Below, piece after piece: positions 1-5,052 of a DNA stretch of 5,052 nucleotides. The number at the start of each line of letters is the position of its first letter. The first letter of the stretch is position 1. The notes under the pieces are model-generated. The model saw only the letters and a list, made by a program, of their open reading frames with translations. It did no database searches and was not told the origin of the DNA. Origin of the DNA: Flavobacteriaceae bacterium (GTDB taxonomy: Bacteria > Bacteroidota > Bacteroidia > Flavobacteriales > Flavobacteriaceae); NCBI GenBank assembly GCA_947458575.1, contig CANHBE010000211.1:1-5052 (forward strand). Direction: 5' to 3'. The translations under genes were made by a program, and so were the position numbers.

Positions 1-822
1 ACGCCTGGAATTACAGCCAATCCTTATCCATGGACAGGCGTTTATTTTTCGAATATTCCAGTAACTTTAACAGCGATTGCAAAGCCGGGTTATGTCTTTA
101 GCAACTGGACTGGAGCTTCTTCAAGTACAAATCCAACCATTACGATTTCATCGGCTTCAAGTTTTGGTGTTACGGCTGTTTTTATTCCGGAGTCAATTCC
201 TACAAGTCAACCTATCTACTTCTGGATGATGAATTCTGCAATTCCGAACAATCTTCCTCTAGAATCATTAAGCACCACTTATGAACCGGGTGGAATAGAA
301 GGTGTAATTCAATACCAATCGTGTCTTGTGGGTTATCCATTTACTCCTGCTGACATAGCCAATTGGAGAAAAGCATCTATGGAAAGAAGAAACAGCCCAA
401 CTGACCTGAACTACATTCCATCTGCCAATGGCGATTTGCCTTTTGCATCCAGCGATATGAGAGGATTACAAATCAAAGAGCCTCTGCAAAACGGAAGCCT
501 TGGAAATACAATGGTATTTAATTTTTCTACTGCCGGTAAAAAAGATATCAAGTTCTCATTTGCGGCAATTAACGAATTAACCAACGCCACAGGAATACTT
601 ATTGACTATTCCGTAGATTCCGGCAACTCGGTTTGGTTGACTACCGGACTTGCATCAACCACTTTACCATTGACAAGTTCTTATCAAGCGTATAACATTG
701 ATTTTTCAAGTATCTTAAGTGTAAACAACAATCCTAATTTCAAAGTTCGTTTGCGTTTTACCGGTACCAACATGACTGCAGATACAGGAGCAAGAGTTAC
801 CTTCAATAACATAGCTGTTCAT
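1..822 (+). repeat. Paralogous block, copy 1 (InlB-like end plus FWMM domain)
   Basis: The 274 codons from TPGIT to IAVH align with residues 762-1029 of the second gene (copy 2). Protein identity is roughly 60% by eye, with long exact runs such as AIAKPGYVFSNWTGAS and NTMVFNFST, and many third-base changes. Copy 1 is six codons longer overall, the clearest gap lying near base 350. Confidence 0.9.
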
Positions 823-1089
823 GGAACACAACTTTCGCTGGCTATCGAAGAAAACGATAAGCAACTGTTCGCAGTGTTTCCAAACCCAGTTTCAGATGTA
901 CTTTCTGTTGTTGGACTTTACAGTTCAGGAAAAGTCAACTTCCGTTTGTTTGCAATCGACGGCAAGCAAATCAAGACAGGTTCTATTGAGAACGGTACAT
1001 TAGACGTGACAGATCTTTCCAGTGGTTTATATATTTTAGAATTGAATTCTGACGGAAAAACCGAAATAAAGAAAATTAGCAAGAGGTAA
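1..1089 (+). CDS. 3' part of a large secreted T9SS-sorted protein, likely CotH-family paralogue of the next gene (5' partial)
   Basis: The reading frame is open from base 1 and stops at TAA 1087-1089, giving 362 visible residues; the ATG at 226 is internal, not the start, because homology to the next gene runs through it from base 1. Visible domains in order: the end of a beta-rich InlB-like repeat (bases 1-~190, with AKPGYVFSNWTGAS), a ~200-residue unnamed domain (about 211-840) starting PIYFWMM and holding QSC, SMERRN, MRGLQIK, RLRFTG and RVTFNNIAV, and a C-terminal T9SS type A sorting domain (about 862-1086) with the PNP motif at 880-888, a GKQIKTG turn, an LSSGLYIL strand and a basic end. 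The sorting domain indicates transport across the outer membrane by the Por system and removal or attachment at the surface. By analogy with the neighbour, the missing N-terminal part probably carries a lamin tail and CotH domain; this is inference. Followed by a terminator. Reading frame and sorting domain are secure; the overall function is unknown. Confidence 0.93.
   Translation, partial: TPGITANPYPWTGVYFSNIPVTLTAIAKPGYVFSNWTGASSSTNPTITISSASSFGVTAVFIPESIPTSQPIYFWMMNSAIPNNLPLESLSTTYEPGGIEGVIQYQSCLVGYPFTPADIANWRKASMERRNSPTDLNYIPSANGDLPFASSDMRGLQIKEPLQNGSLGNTMVFNFSTAGKKDIKFSFAAINELTNATGILIDYSVDSGNSVWLTTGLASTTLPLTSSYQAYNIDFSSILSVNNNPNFKVRLRFTGTNMTADTGARVTFNNIAVHGTQLSLAIEENDKQLFAVFPNPVSDVLSVVGLYSSGKVNFRLFAIDGKQIKTGSIENGTLDVTDLSSGLYILELNSDGKTEIKKISKR
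862..1086 (+). other. T9SS type A C-terminal sorting domain of the first gene
   Basis: The last ~75 residues have the usual plan of this family: a hydrophobic strand leading into FPNPVSDVLSV (PNP at 880-888), then a strand with FRLFAIDGKQ, a strand ending in TLDVTDLSSGLYILEL, and a short lysine/arginine-rich terminus (KKISKR). In known members this domain is recognised by the type IX machinery and is usually removed by the PorU sortase. It directly follows the unnamed FWMM domain with only a short acidic linker (AIEEND). Confidence 0.93.
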
Positions 1090-1113
1090 AAGCTTATAAA
1101 CTTTGCCATTTTT

Positions 1114-1163
1114 AGAAGGTAATTGTACTACTACGGTTGATAGTAATACAATTACCTTTTTTT
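1114..1163 (+). terminator. Rho-independent terminator after the first gene
   Basis: A perfect 11-bp inverted repeat (AGGTAATTGTA at 1117-1127 against TACAATTACCT at 1147-1157) is extended inside, after one C/A mismatch, by five more pairs (1129-1133 with 1141-1145), leaving a 7-base loop at 1134-1140. Outside it, 1116/1158 and 1114/1160 also pair, with a G-T wobble between. A run of seven T (1157-1163) follows on the + strand. There is no T run on the opposite strand, so it should act only on the first gene. It starts about 25 bases after the stop codon. Confidence 0.88.
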
Positions 1164-1283
1164 ATGAGCTAATTAACATTGTAAGGAAAAGTGTTGATTT
1201 CATCGTCTTTTTTGGTTGTGCGACGAGTTAAACAAAACAAAAAAGTAGATTGATTTATTTTAGCAGGCTCTAAATCAAATCTA
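1164..1283. other. AT-rich intergenic leader of the second gene
   Basis: This 120-base gap has no credible gene. It should contain the promoter and 5' leader of the gene at 1284, since a terminator lies just upstream. Bacteroidota promoters use a TTTG-like -33 box and a TAnnTTTG -7 box. Partial matches are TAGATTGA at 1246-1253 and TATTTTAG at 1256-1263, but neither has a well-spaced TTTG box (the nearest, TTTGG at 1211-1215, is too far), so no promoter is called. There is no Shine-Dalgarno sequence close to the ATG; the AAATCAAATCTA stretch before it is A-rich, as often seen in this phylum. Confidence 0.5.
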
Positions 1284-1352
1284 ATGAACAGAATTCGATT
1301 CTTTTTGTCGACGTGCTTATTATTTGCCTCTGTATGCTCACTTCAATCTCAA
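1284..1352 (+). other. Sec signal peptide of the second gene
   Basis: Residues 1-5 (MNRIR) are basic, residues 6-18 are mainly hydrophobic (FFLSTCLLFASVC), and the mature protein probably begins between residues 20 and 24, just before QNIVINEV, where the lamin tail domain starts. V17-x-S19 is a fair signal peptidase I site, and S22 before Q23 fits the pattern often seen in flavobacterial exports. The cysteines at 11 and 18 do not sit in a good lipobox, so a lipoprotein is unlikely. Confidence 0.85.
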
Positions 1353-4300
1353 AACATCGTAATCAATGAAGTATTGGCATCAAACTCAACGGTTAATGCA
1401 GATGAAAACGGCTCTTATGAAGATTGGATTGAAATTAGAAACAATCAAACCACTTCTGTCAACTTAAATGGTTTTGGACTAAGCGATGATCCTGCTTTAC
1501 CTTTCAAATGGATATTCCCAAACGTCACTATCGGCGCAGGACAGTATCTTCTCATTTGGTGCTCTGACAAGAATCGCAGAAGTACGAGCAGTCCATTACA
1601 CACGAACTTTAAACTTGCCTCTTCAGGGGAAACTATTAGCATTACCAATGCCTCGGGCACAGTGCTTAACACCGTGACAACCCCAAGTTTATCACAGAAT
1701 ATATCTTTCGGTCGCACACCAAATGGGAACGGCCCGTTTTTGTTTTTTACTGCTGTGACTCCAGCAGCGGCAAACGGGAGCGTTGCATTCAATGAAACCC
1801 TGCCTGCACCAACTTTCTCACAAGGATCAGGATTCTTTTCTTCAGCAATAAATCTCACGCTAAGCACTAATGTACCTGATGCTATTATACTGTACACGCT
1901 TGATGGCTCTGAGCCCCAACTCTCAAATTTAGGAGGAACAACTTACAGGTACAAAAATCAATACCAAGAGTTGAATATTTCTCAGCAAATTGGCCCATTT
2001 CTGAATCAAAGCTACAGAACTTTGCAGTACGATTTGCCAATAATGATTACAGATCGTACCTCTCAACCGAATAAAATCTCGATGGTATCGACAACCTACG
2101 CATTTAGTCCGGACTATCTGCCATCGACGCCTATTACCAAAGGAACGGTGGTTCGAGCTAAAGTTGTAAAACCCGGTGCCCTAGATAGTAAGATTGAAAC
2201 CAGAAATTACTTTGTGTTACCCGGAGGAGCAAATCGATTTACACTACCTGTAATGTCATTGAGCACAAATGAAGATAGACTTTTTGATTACGACAACGGA
2301 ATTAGTGTTGCGGGAGTTGATTTTGATAATTGGAGAGCGCTCAACCCTAATTCTAATCCGTTGTATCGAAGTGGGACGGGGAATTACTATAGAAGAGGAG
2401 ATGCCGCCGAGAAAGTTTCCAATATCAATTACTTGGTTAATGGAACACCGGTGTTAAACCAGGACATTGGAATTAGAATTCACGGGGGAACTTCTCGGGC
2501 AAAAAGAAGCAAATCCTATAGTTTAAAAGCGAGTGACGGTTTGGGTGATGGTGATTTTGACTATCGTGTTTTTGCGTCAATTCCAGATACAGAATTCACG
2601 ACGCTTATATGGAGGAACTCAGGTGGAGATTTCGAAAACACAATGTTCCGCGATGCCTTGTGTCATCGAATAGTTGCTTCTTTAAACTGCATAACAGAAT
2701 CTTATCAGCCCACTGTTTCTTTTATCAACGGAGAATATAATGGTATTTTGAACTTGCGGGAAAAATATGATGATGAATATTTCAAACAAAAATTCAACAT
2801 AGCTTCAGGTGAATTGGATTTGCTTGTTGATAGAGGTTATGCTGAGTATGGAAACACGACCCATTATCAGGCAATGTTGAATTATTTGAATTCAAATAGT
2901 CTTGCAACAGCGGCCAACTATGACTACATCAGAACCCAAATGGATGTAGAGAGTTTCAGCGACTACCATATTGCAAATATTTACTTGCAGAATGGAGACT
3001 GGCCGGGAACAAATATCGAATACTGGAGAAAGCGAACAAGCAGTTATCAGCCTAATGCTCCTTACGGTCATGATGGGAGATGGCGTTGGTCTTTTCATGA
3101 TATGGACGATACTTTCTATACGTATTACAGCGATATCAATCACAATTCTTTGGCAGATGCAACTGCCACTAATGGTCCAAGCTATCCAAATCCACCTTGG
3201 TCAACCTTAATTTTAAGAAGTCTTCTTGCAAATTCGGACTATAAAAATGACTTTATCAATCGATTCGCTGATTTGATGAATACGCATTTCCTTCCTTCAA
3301 GAATAAATGGAATCATGGACGCGATGAAAGCCGTAATTGAGCCGGAAATGCCAGAGCACATTAGCCGATGGAAAGCGCCTGCTAGTATGAGCGCTTGGGA
3401 AAGTGATATTAATGAACAAAAAGATTTTGCCAATAGACGCGCTTCTTTTCAGCGAAATCACATCCGATCTCAATTTGGCATTTCGTCTAATATCAATGCT
3501 ACGTTGAATGTTTCGAATTACGATCATGGGTATGTCAAAATTAGCACCATCGATATTAAAGATGGTACGCCCGGTATTACCGGCAATCCTTATCCGTGGA
3601 CAGGGGTATATTTTAGCGGCATTCCTTTGAAACTCAAAGCCATTGCAAAACCCGGTTATGTATTCAGCAATTGGACCGGCGCCTCTACAAGCACCAATGC
3701 TGAGATTACTATCACGCCAACGGCTAACTTCTCCATCACAGCAGTATTTGTCCCTGATGGAATCGTTGACCTTAGTGTGCCTATTTATTTCTGGATGATG
3801 GATTCTAATATTGTCAACGGAGCACAACTTACTTCCTTGAATTCAACCTATGAGTTAGCTGCCAATGGCGTGATTCAATATCAATCCTGCAATACCGGTT
3901 ATCCAACAACCAATGGAGGAAAATCCTCTATGGAAAGAAGAAACAATCCCACAACCATCAATTACAGACAAAGCCTTAACGGAAACCTTCCCTTTGCCTC
4001 GAGTAATATGAGAGGATTGCAAATCAAACAGCCTTTCCAAAGTGGAGGCTTGGAGAATACCATGGTGTTTAATTTCTCTACCCTTGGCTATAATAAAATT
4101 AAGTTTTCTTTCGCCGCAGTAGATGAAGGTGCTGCCGCTGCTATTGCCGTGGATTACTCAGTCAATGCCGGAGCTCCTGTGTGGATTACTACTGGTTTGG
4201 CTGCTGCTTCATTACCCCTGACAGCATCTTACCAATTGTTTGAAGTTGATTTCTCTACAATTAATGCCGCTGATAACAATGCTAATTTCAAAATACGTTT

Positions 4301-5052
4301 GCGATTTACCGGTCCTAACATGACCGCTGATCTAGGCAATCGGGTGACTTTTAATAACATTGCTGTCGATGGTGTAAAAATACCGCTATCGTATCCTTCT
4401 CCTAATGTGTTTAATGTAGGAAATGCAATTACTAACTTAACCCCCTCAACCACTAGGGTAATGACATCTTACAGTATTGCCCCTGCGCTGCCTGCGGGAT
4501 TAACTCTCAATACTACCTCGGGTGTTATATCTGGAACACCAACGGTAGCTGCACTAGCTGCAGACTATATTATTACGGGAACTTATGCCGGAGGAAACGA
4601 GACTTTTAGCCTAAACATTACTGTGAATGACGGCGCGCCCTCTTCTTTATCTTATGCCTCGCCAAATGTATTTACCAAAGGAATAGGAATAGCCAATCTA
4701 ACACCAACCTCCTCAGGTGGCGCCGTAATAAGTTATAGCGTTTCCCCTGCACTACCTGGTGGATTATCTTTGGATACAGCAACAGGGGTTATTTCTGGAA
4801 TTCCAACAACTGTAACGCCCTTGGCAACCTACACTGTAACGGCAACAAATTCAGGAGGAAGCACAACCTTTGCAGTAGTAATTACTGTTCGAGATATTGC
4901 GCCAAATGCTTTGAGTTATACCTCTCCAAGTGTCTTTACAAGAACTGTTACCATCGGTGATTTAAGTCCAATTTCTTCGGGTGGAACAGTAGTGAGCTAC
5001 AGCGTTTCTCCAGCCTTACCGGCAGGATTATCTATCAATACTACAACAGGAG
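1284..5052 (+). CDS. Large secreted multidomain protein: lamin tail, CHB_HEX_C-like, CotH kinase-like, InlB-like, FWMM domain and He_PIG repeats (3' partial)
   Basis: The frame is open from ATG 1284 to the end of the window, 1256 codons, with no stop. ATG 1284 is chosen because it opens a signal peptide (MNRIR then a hydrophobic stretch, cleavage near residues 19-23) and an in-frame TGA lies at 1251-1253 with no other ATG between. Domains by residue: lamin tail 24-165 (INEVLASN, EDWIEI, FGLSDD, LHTNFKL, SFGR); CHB_HEX_C-like 173-310 (YTLDGSEP 204-211, GTVVRAKV from 287); CotH kinase-like about 320-735; InlB-like beta repeat 737-822; unnamed FWMM domain 833-1031; He_PIG-type Ig repeats from 1035 to the end. 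CotH-family kinases phosphorylate proteins outside the cytoplasm (spore coat proteins in Bacillus); the target here is unknown. The Ig repeats suggest a surface stalk or adhesin. A T9SS sorting domain is expected beyond the window, as in the upstream paralogue, but is not seen. Domain calls are firm; cellular role is not. Confidence 0.95.
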   Translation, partial: MNRIRFFLSTCLLFASVCSLQSQNIVINEVLASNSTVNADENGSYEDWIEIRNNQTTSVNLNGFGLSDDPALPFKWIFPNVTIGAGQYLLIWCSDKNRRSTSSPLHTNFKLASSGETISITNASGTVLNTVTTPSLSQNISFGRTPNGNGPFLFFTAVTPAAANGSVAFNETLPAPTFSQGSGFFSSAINLTLSTNVPDAIILYTLDGSEPQLSNLGGTTYRYKNQYQELNISQQIGPFLNQSYRTLQYDLPIMITDRTSQPNKISMVSTTYAFSPDYLPSTPITKGTVVRAKVVKPGALDSKIETRNYFVLPGGANRFTLPVMSLSTNEDRLFDYDNGISVAGVDFDNWRALNPNSNPLYRSGTGNYYRRGDAAEKVSNINYLVNGTPVLNQDIGIRIHGGTSRAKRSKSYSLKASDGLGDGDFDYRVFASIPDTEFTTLIWRNSGGDFENTMFRDALCHRIVASLNCITESYQPTVSFINGEYNGILNLREKYDDEYFKQKFNIASGELDLLVDRGYAEYGNTTHYQAMLNYLNSNSLATAANYDYIRTQMDVESFSDYHIANIYLQNGDWPGTNIEYWRKRTSSYQPNAPYGHDGRWRWSFHDMDDTFYTYYSDINHNSLADATATNGPSYPNPPWSTLILRSLLANSDYKNDFINRFADLMNTHFLPSRINGIMDAMKAVIEPEMPEHISRWKAPASMSAWESDINEQKDFANRRASFQRNHIRSQFGISSNINATLNVSNYDHGYVKISTIDIKDGTPGITGNPYPWTGVYFSGIPLKLKAIAKPGYVFSNWTGASTSTNAEITITPTANFSITAVFVPDGIVDLSVPIYFWMMDSNIVNGAQLTSLNSTYELAANGVIQYQSCNTGYPTTNGGKSSMERRNNPTTINYRQSLNGNLPFASSNMRGLQIKQPFQSGGLENTMVFNFSTLGYNKIKFSFAAVDEGAAAAIAVDYSVNAGAPVWITTGLAAASLPLTASYQLFEVDFSTINAADNNANFKIRLRFTGPNMTADLGNRVTFNNIAVDGVKIPLSYPSPNVFNVGNAITNLTPSTTRVMTSYSIAPALPAGLTLNTTSGVISGTPTVAALAADYIITGTYAGGNETFSLNITVNDGAPSSLSYASPNVFTKGIGIANLTPTSSGGAVISYSVSPALPGGLSLDTATGVISGIPTTVTPLATYTVTATNSGGSTTFAVVITVRDIAPNALSYTSPSVFTRTVTIGDLSPISSGGTVVSYSVSPALPAGLSINTTTG
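1353..1779 (+). other. Lamin tail domain (LTD) region of the second gene
   Basis: Residues 24-165 show the full LTD signature: IVINEVLASN at the start, YEDWIEIRN, LNGFGLSDD, KWIFPNVTIGAGQYLLIW, a SDKNRRS / LHTNFKLASSGE stretch, then SFGRTPNG and FTAVTP at the end. This is an Ig-like fold. In bacteria it is widespread in secreted nucleases, CotH-family proteins and other extracellular proteins, where it is thought to help tether to surfaces or ligands. It is the usual N-terminal partner of CotH in Bacteroidota. Confidence 0.9.
1800..2213 (+). other. Chitobiase C-terminal-like (CHB_HEX_C) domain with a long internal insert
   Basis: Residues 173-310 begin LPAPTFSQGSGFFSSAINL and continue to YTLDGSEP (204-211), the hallmark of this beta-sandwich, then finish with GTVVRAKVVKPG (287-298) and a strand ending NYFVLP. 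Between the two halves lie about 75 residues (GGTTYRYKNQ..., ITDRT, ISMVSTTY) instead of a short loop. A similar insert occurs in other LTD-CotH proteins of the phylum as far as I know, so it looks like a lineage feature and not an error. Likely a spacer or carbohydrate-contacting module, not an enzyme. Confidence 0.75.
2238..3486 (+). other. CotH kinase-like domain
   Basis: Residues about 319-734. It opens with FTLPVMSLST, then IRIHGGTSR (397-405) and the lysine-rich KSYSLKA (K410 onward), matching the RG.S....KSY.LK block expected to hold the nucleotide-binding lysine. FRDAL (455-459), VSFINGEYNGILNLREKYDDEY (478 onward, with E493 and D496-D497) and RWRWSFHDMDDTF (599-611, with D606 and D608, matching the family's W-D-x-D acidic pair) follow. 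The domain ends RNHIRSQFGIS. All main acidic blocks are present, so activity is plausible. CotH proteins are atypical secreted kinases best known from Bacillus spore coats and Mucorales surfaces. Which residues are catalytic here is inferred by pattern only. Confidence 0.88.
3492..3749 (+). other. InlB B-repeat-like beta domain
   Basis: Residues 737-822 run from ATLNVSNYDHGYVKIST through GIPLKLKAIAKPGYVFSNWTG to ITITPTANFSITAVFVP. The G-x-V-x-x-S start, the L-x-A-x-x-x-x-G-Y-x-F-x-x-W core and the final T-A-x-F strand match the divergent InlB B-repeat / bacterial repeat family, a small beta-grasp-like module found in adhesins. The same module opens the window in the upstream gene (bases 1-~190). 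Family assignment is by motif only. Confidence 0.7.
3567..4370 (+). repeat. Paralogous block, copy 2 (InlB-like end plus FWMM domain)
   Basis: The 268 codons match copy 1 at bases 1-822 in the same strand and order. The copies start 3566 bases apart. Homology ends after NIAVDG, where this gene turns into Ig repeats while copy 1 continues into a sorting domain. Copy 1 is cut by the window edge, so the true duplication probably extends further upstream. Confidence 0.9.
3780..4376 (+). other. Unnamed ~200-residue FWMM domain in the second gene
   Basis: Residues 833-1031 begin PIYFWMMD and end NIAVDG. Conserved with the upstream gene are VIQYQSC (the only cysteine, residue 869), GYP, SMERRN, LPFASS, MRGLQIK, NTMVFNFST, IKFSFAA, DYSV, TTGLA, SLPLT, RLRFTG, NMTAD and RVTFNNIAV. 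The alternating strands and the closing FKIRLRFTG...RVTFNNIAV pattern resemble a jelly-roll beta-sandwich of the type used for ligand or carbohydrate binding. I do not recognise a named family; the fold is inference. Confidence 0.6.
4386..4646 (+). repeat. He_PIG-type Ig repeat unit 1 (87 codons)
   Basis: Starts LSYPSPNVF and contains SYSIAPALPAGLTLNTTSG followed by VISGTP, the hallmark of putative-Ig (He_PIG) modules found in tandem in surface proteins. It closes FSLNITVND. This unit is the most diverged of the three: it has TTRVM where the others have SSGG. Confidence 0.82.
4647..4910 (+). repeat. He_PIG-type Ig repeat unit 2 (88 codons)
   Basis: Starts LSYASPNVF and contains LTPTSSGGAVISYSVSPALP, GLSLDTATGVISGIP and a closing TFAVVITVRD strand. 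It is directly contiguous with units 1 and 3, with a linker ending in A-P before each new LSY. Confidence 0.85.
4911..5052 (+). repeat. He_PIG-type Ig repeat unit 3 (cut by the window end)
   Basis: Starts LSYTSPSVF and has SSGGTVVSYSVSPALPAGLSINTTTG before the window ends, matching unit 2 closely over its first 47 codons. More units, and then a sorting domain, may follow outside the window. Confidence 0.82.

Noticed and set aside
226..1089. ATG at 226 as the start of an independent gene
   Set aside because: The frame is open upstream to base 1 and the residues before 226 align with the second gene's InlB-like repeat; there is no signal peptide after 226.
1211..1263. Possible Bacteroidota promoter (TTTGG at 1211 with TAGATTGA at 1246 or TATTTTAG at 1256)
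   Set aside because: The spacing (30 bases or more) is outside the usual 17-23 and the -7 boxes are imperfect, so it cannot be called from sequence alone.
1284..1340. Lipoprotein signal with cysteine 11 or 18
   Set aside because: LSTC comes too early after the basic start, and ASVC lacks the usual leucine and small-residue pattern of a lipobox; an ordinary signal peptide fits better.
1445..1897. 150-codon reverse-strand open frame
   Set aside because: It is antisense to the lamin tail and chitobiase-like domains of the forward gene and shows no domain, signal or ribosome site of its own.
3297..3827. 176-codon reverse-strand open frame
   Set aside because: It lies opposite the CotH, InlB-like and FWMM parts of the large forward gene, which has clear domain motifs; the reverse product has no recognisable features and no leader.
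1..4370. Duplicated block as a mobile element
   Set aside because: The repeats lie within coding frames at domain borders, with no transposase, terminal inverted repeats or target duplications; paralogous genes explain them.

Overview
The window looks like chromosomal DNA from a member of the Bacteroidota, most likely class Flavobacteriia. The evidence is an AT-rich, A/T-ending codon style, a C-terminal type IX secretion (T9SS, Por) type A sorting domain on the first protein, no Shine-Dalgarno site ahead of the second gene, and a lamin-tail / chitobiase-like / CotH architecture that is common in secreted proteins of this group. Genus cannot be fixed from the sequence alone.

Layout: bases 1-1089 hold the 3' end of a large secreted-protein gene (5' end outside the window). 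It ends in a T9SS sorting domain and is followed by a strong intrinsic terminator (about 1114-1163). A short AT-rich gap (1164-1283) without a gene precedes a second, very large gene on the same strand. That gene starts at 1284 and is still open at the last base (at least 1256 codons). It reads: signal peptide, lamin tail domain, chitobiase C-terminal-like (CHB_HEX_C) domain, CotH kinase-like domain, a beta-rich repeat resembling the divergent InlB B-repeat, an unnamed ~200-residue domain beginning P-I-Y-F-W-M-M, then at least three putative-Ig (He_PIG-type) repeats of about 87-88 residues. Together these two genes fill almost the whole window; no RNA gene, insertion sequence or CRISPR array is seen.

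The central observation is that the two genes are tandem paralogues. Bases 1-822 of the first align, codon for codon apart from a few small indels, with bases 3567-4370 of the second. Homology stops sharply at the same domain border. After it the first protein goes directly into the T9SS sorting domain, whereas the second goes into a run of Ig-like repeats (its own sorting domain would be expected downstream). This suggests a tandem duplication followed by C-terminal domain shuffling. Both products are probably exported through Sec, moved across the outer membrane by T9SS, and displayed on the surface or released; the terminator between them suggests they are separate transcription units.
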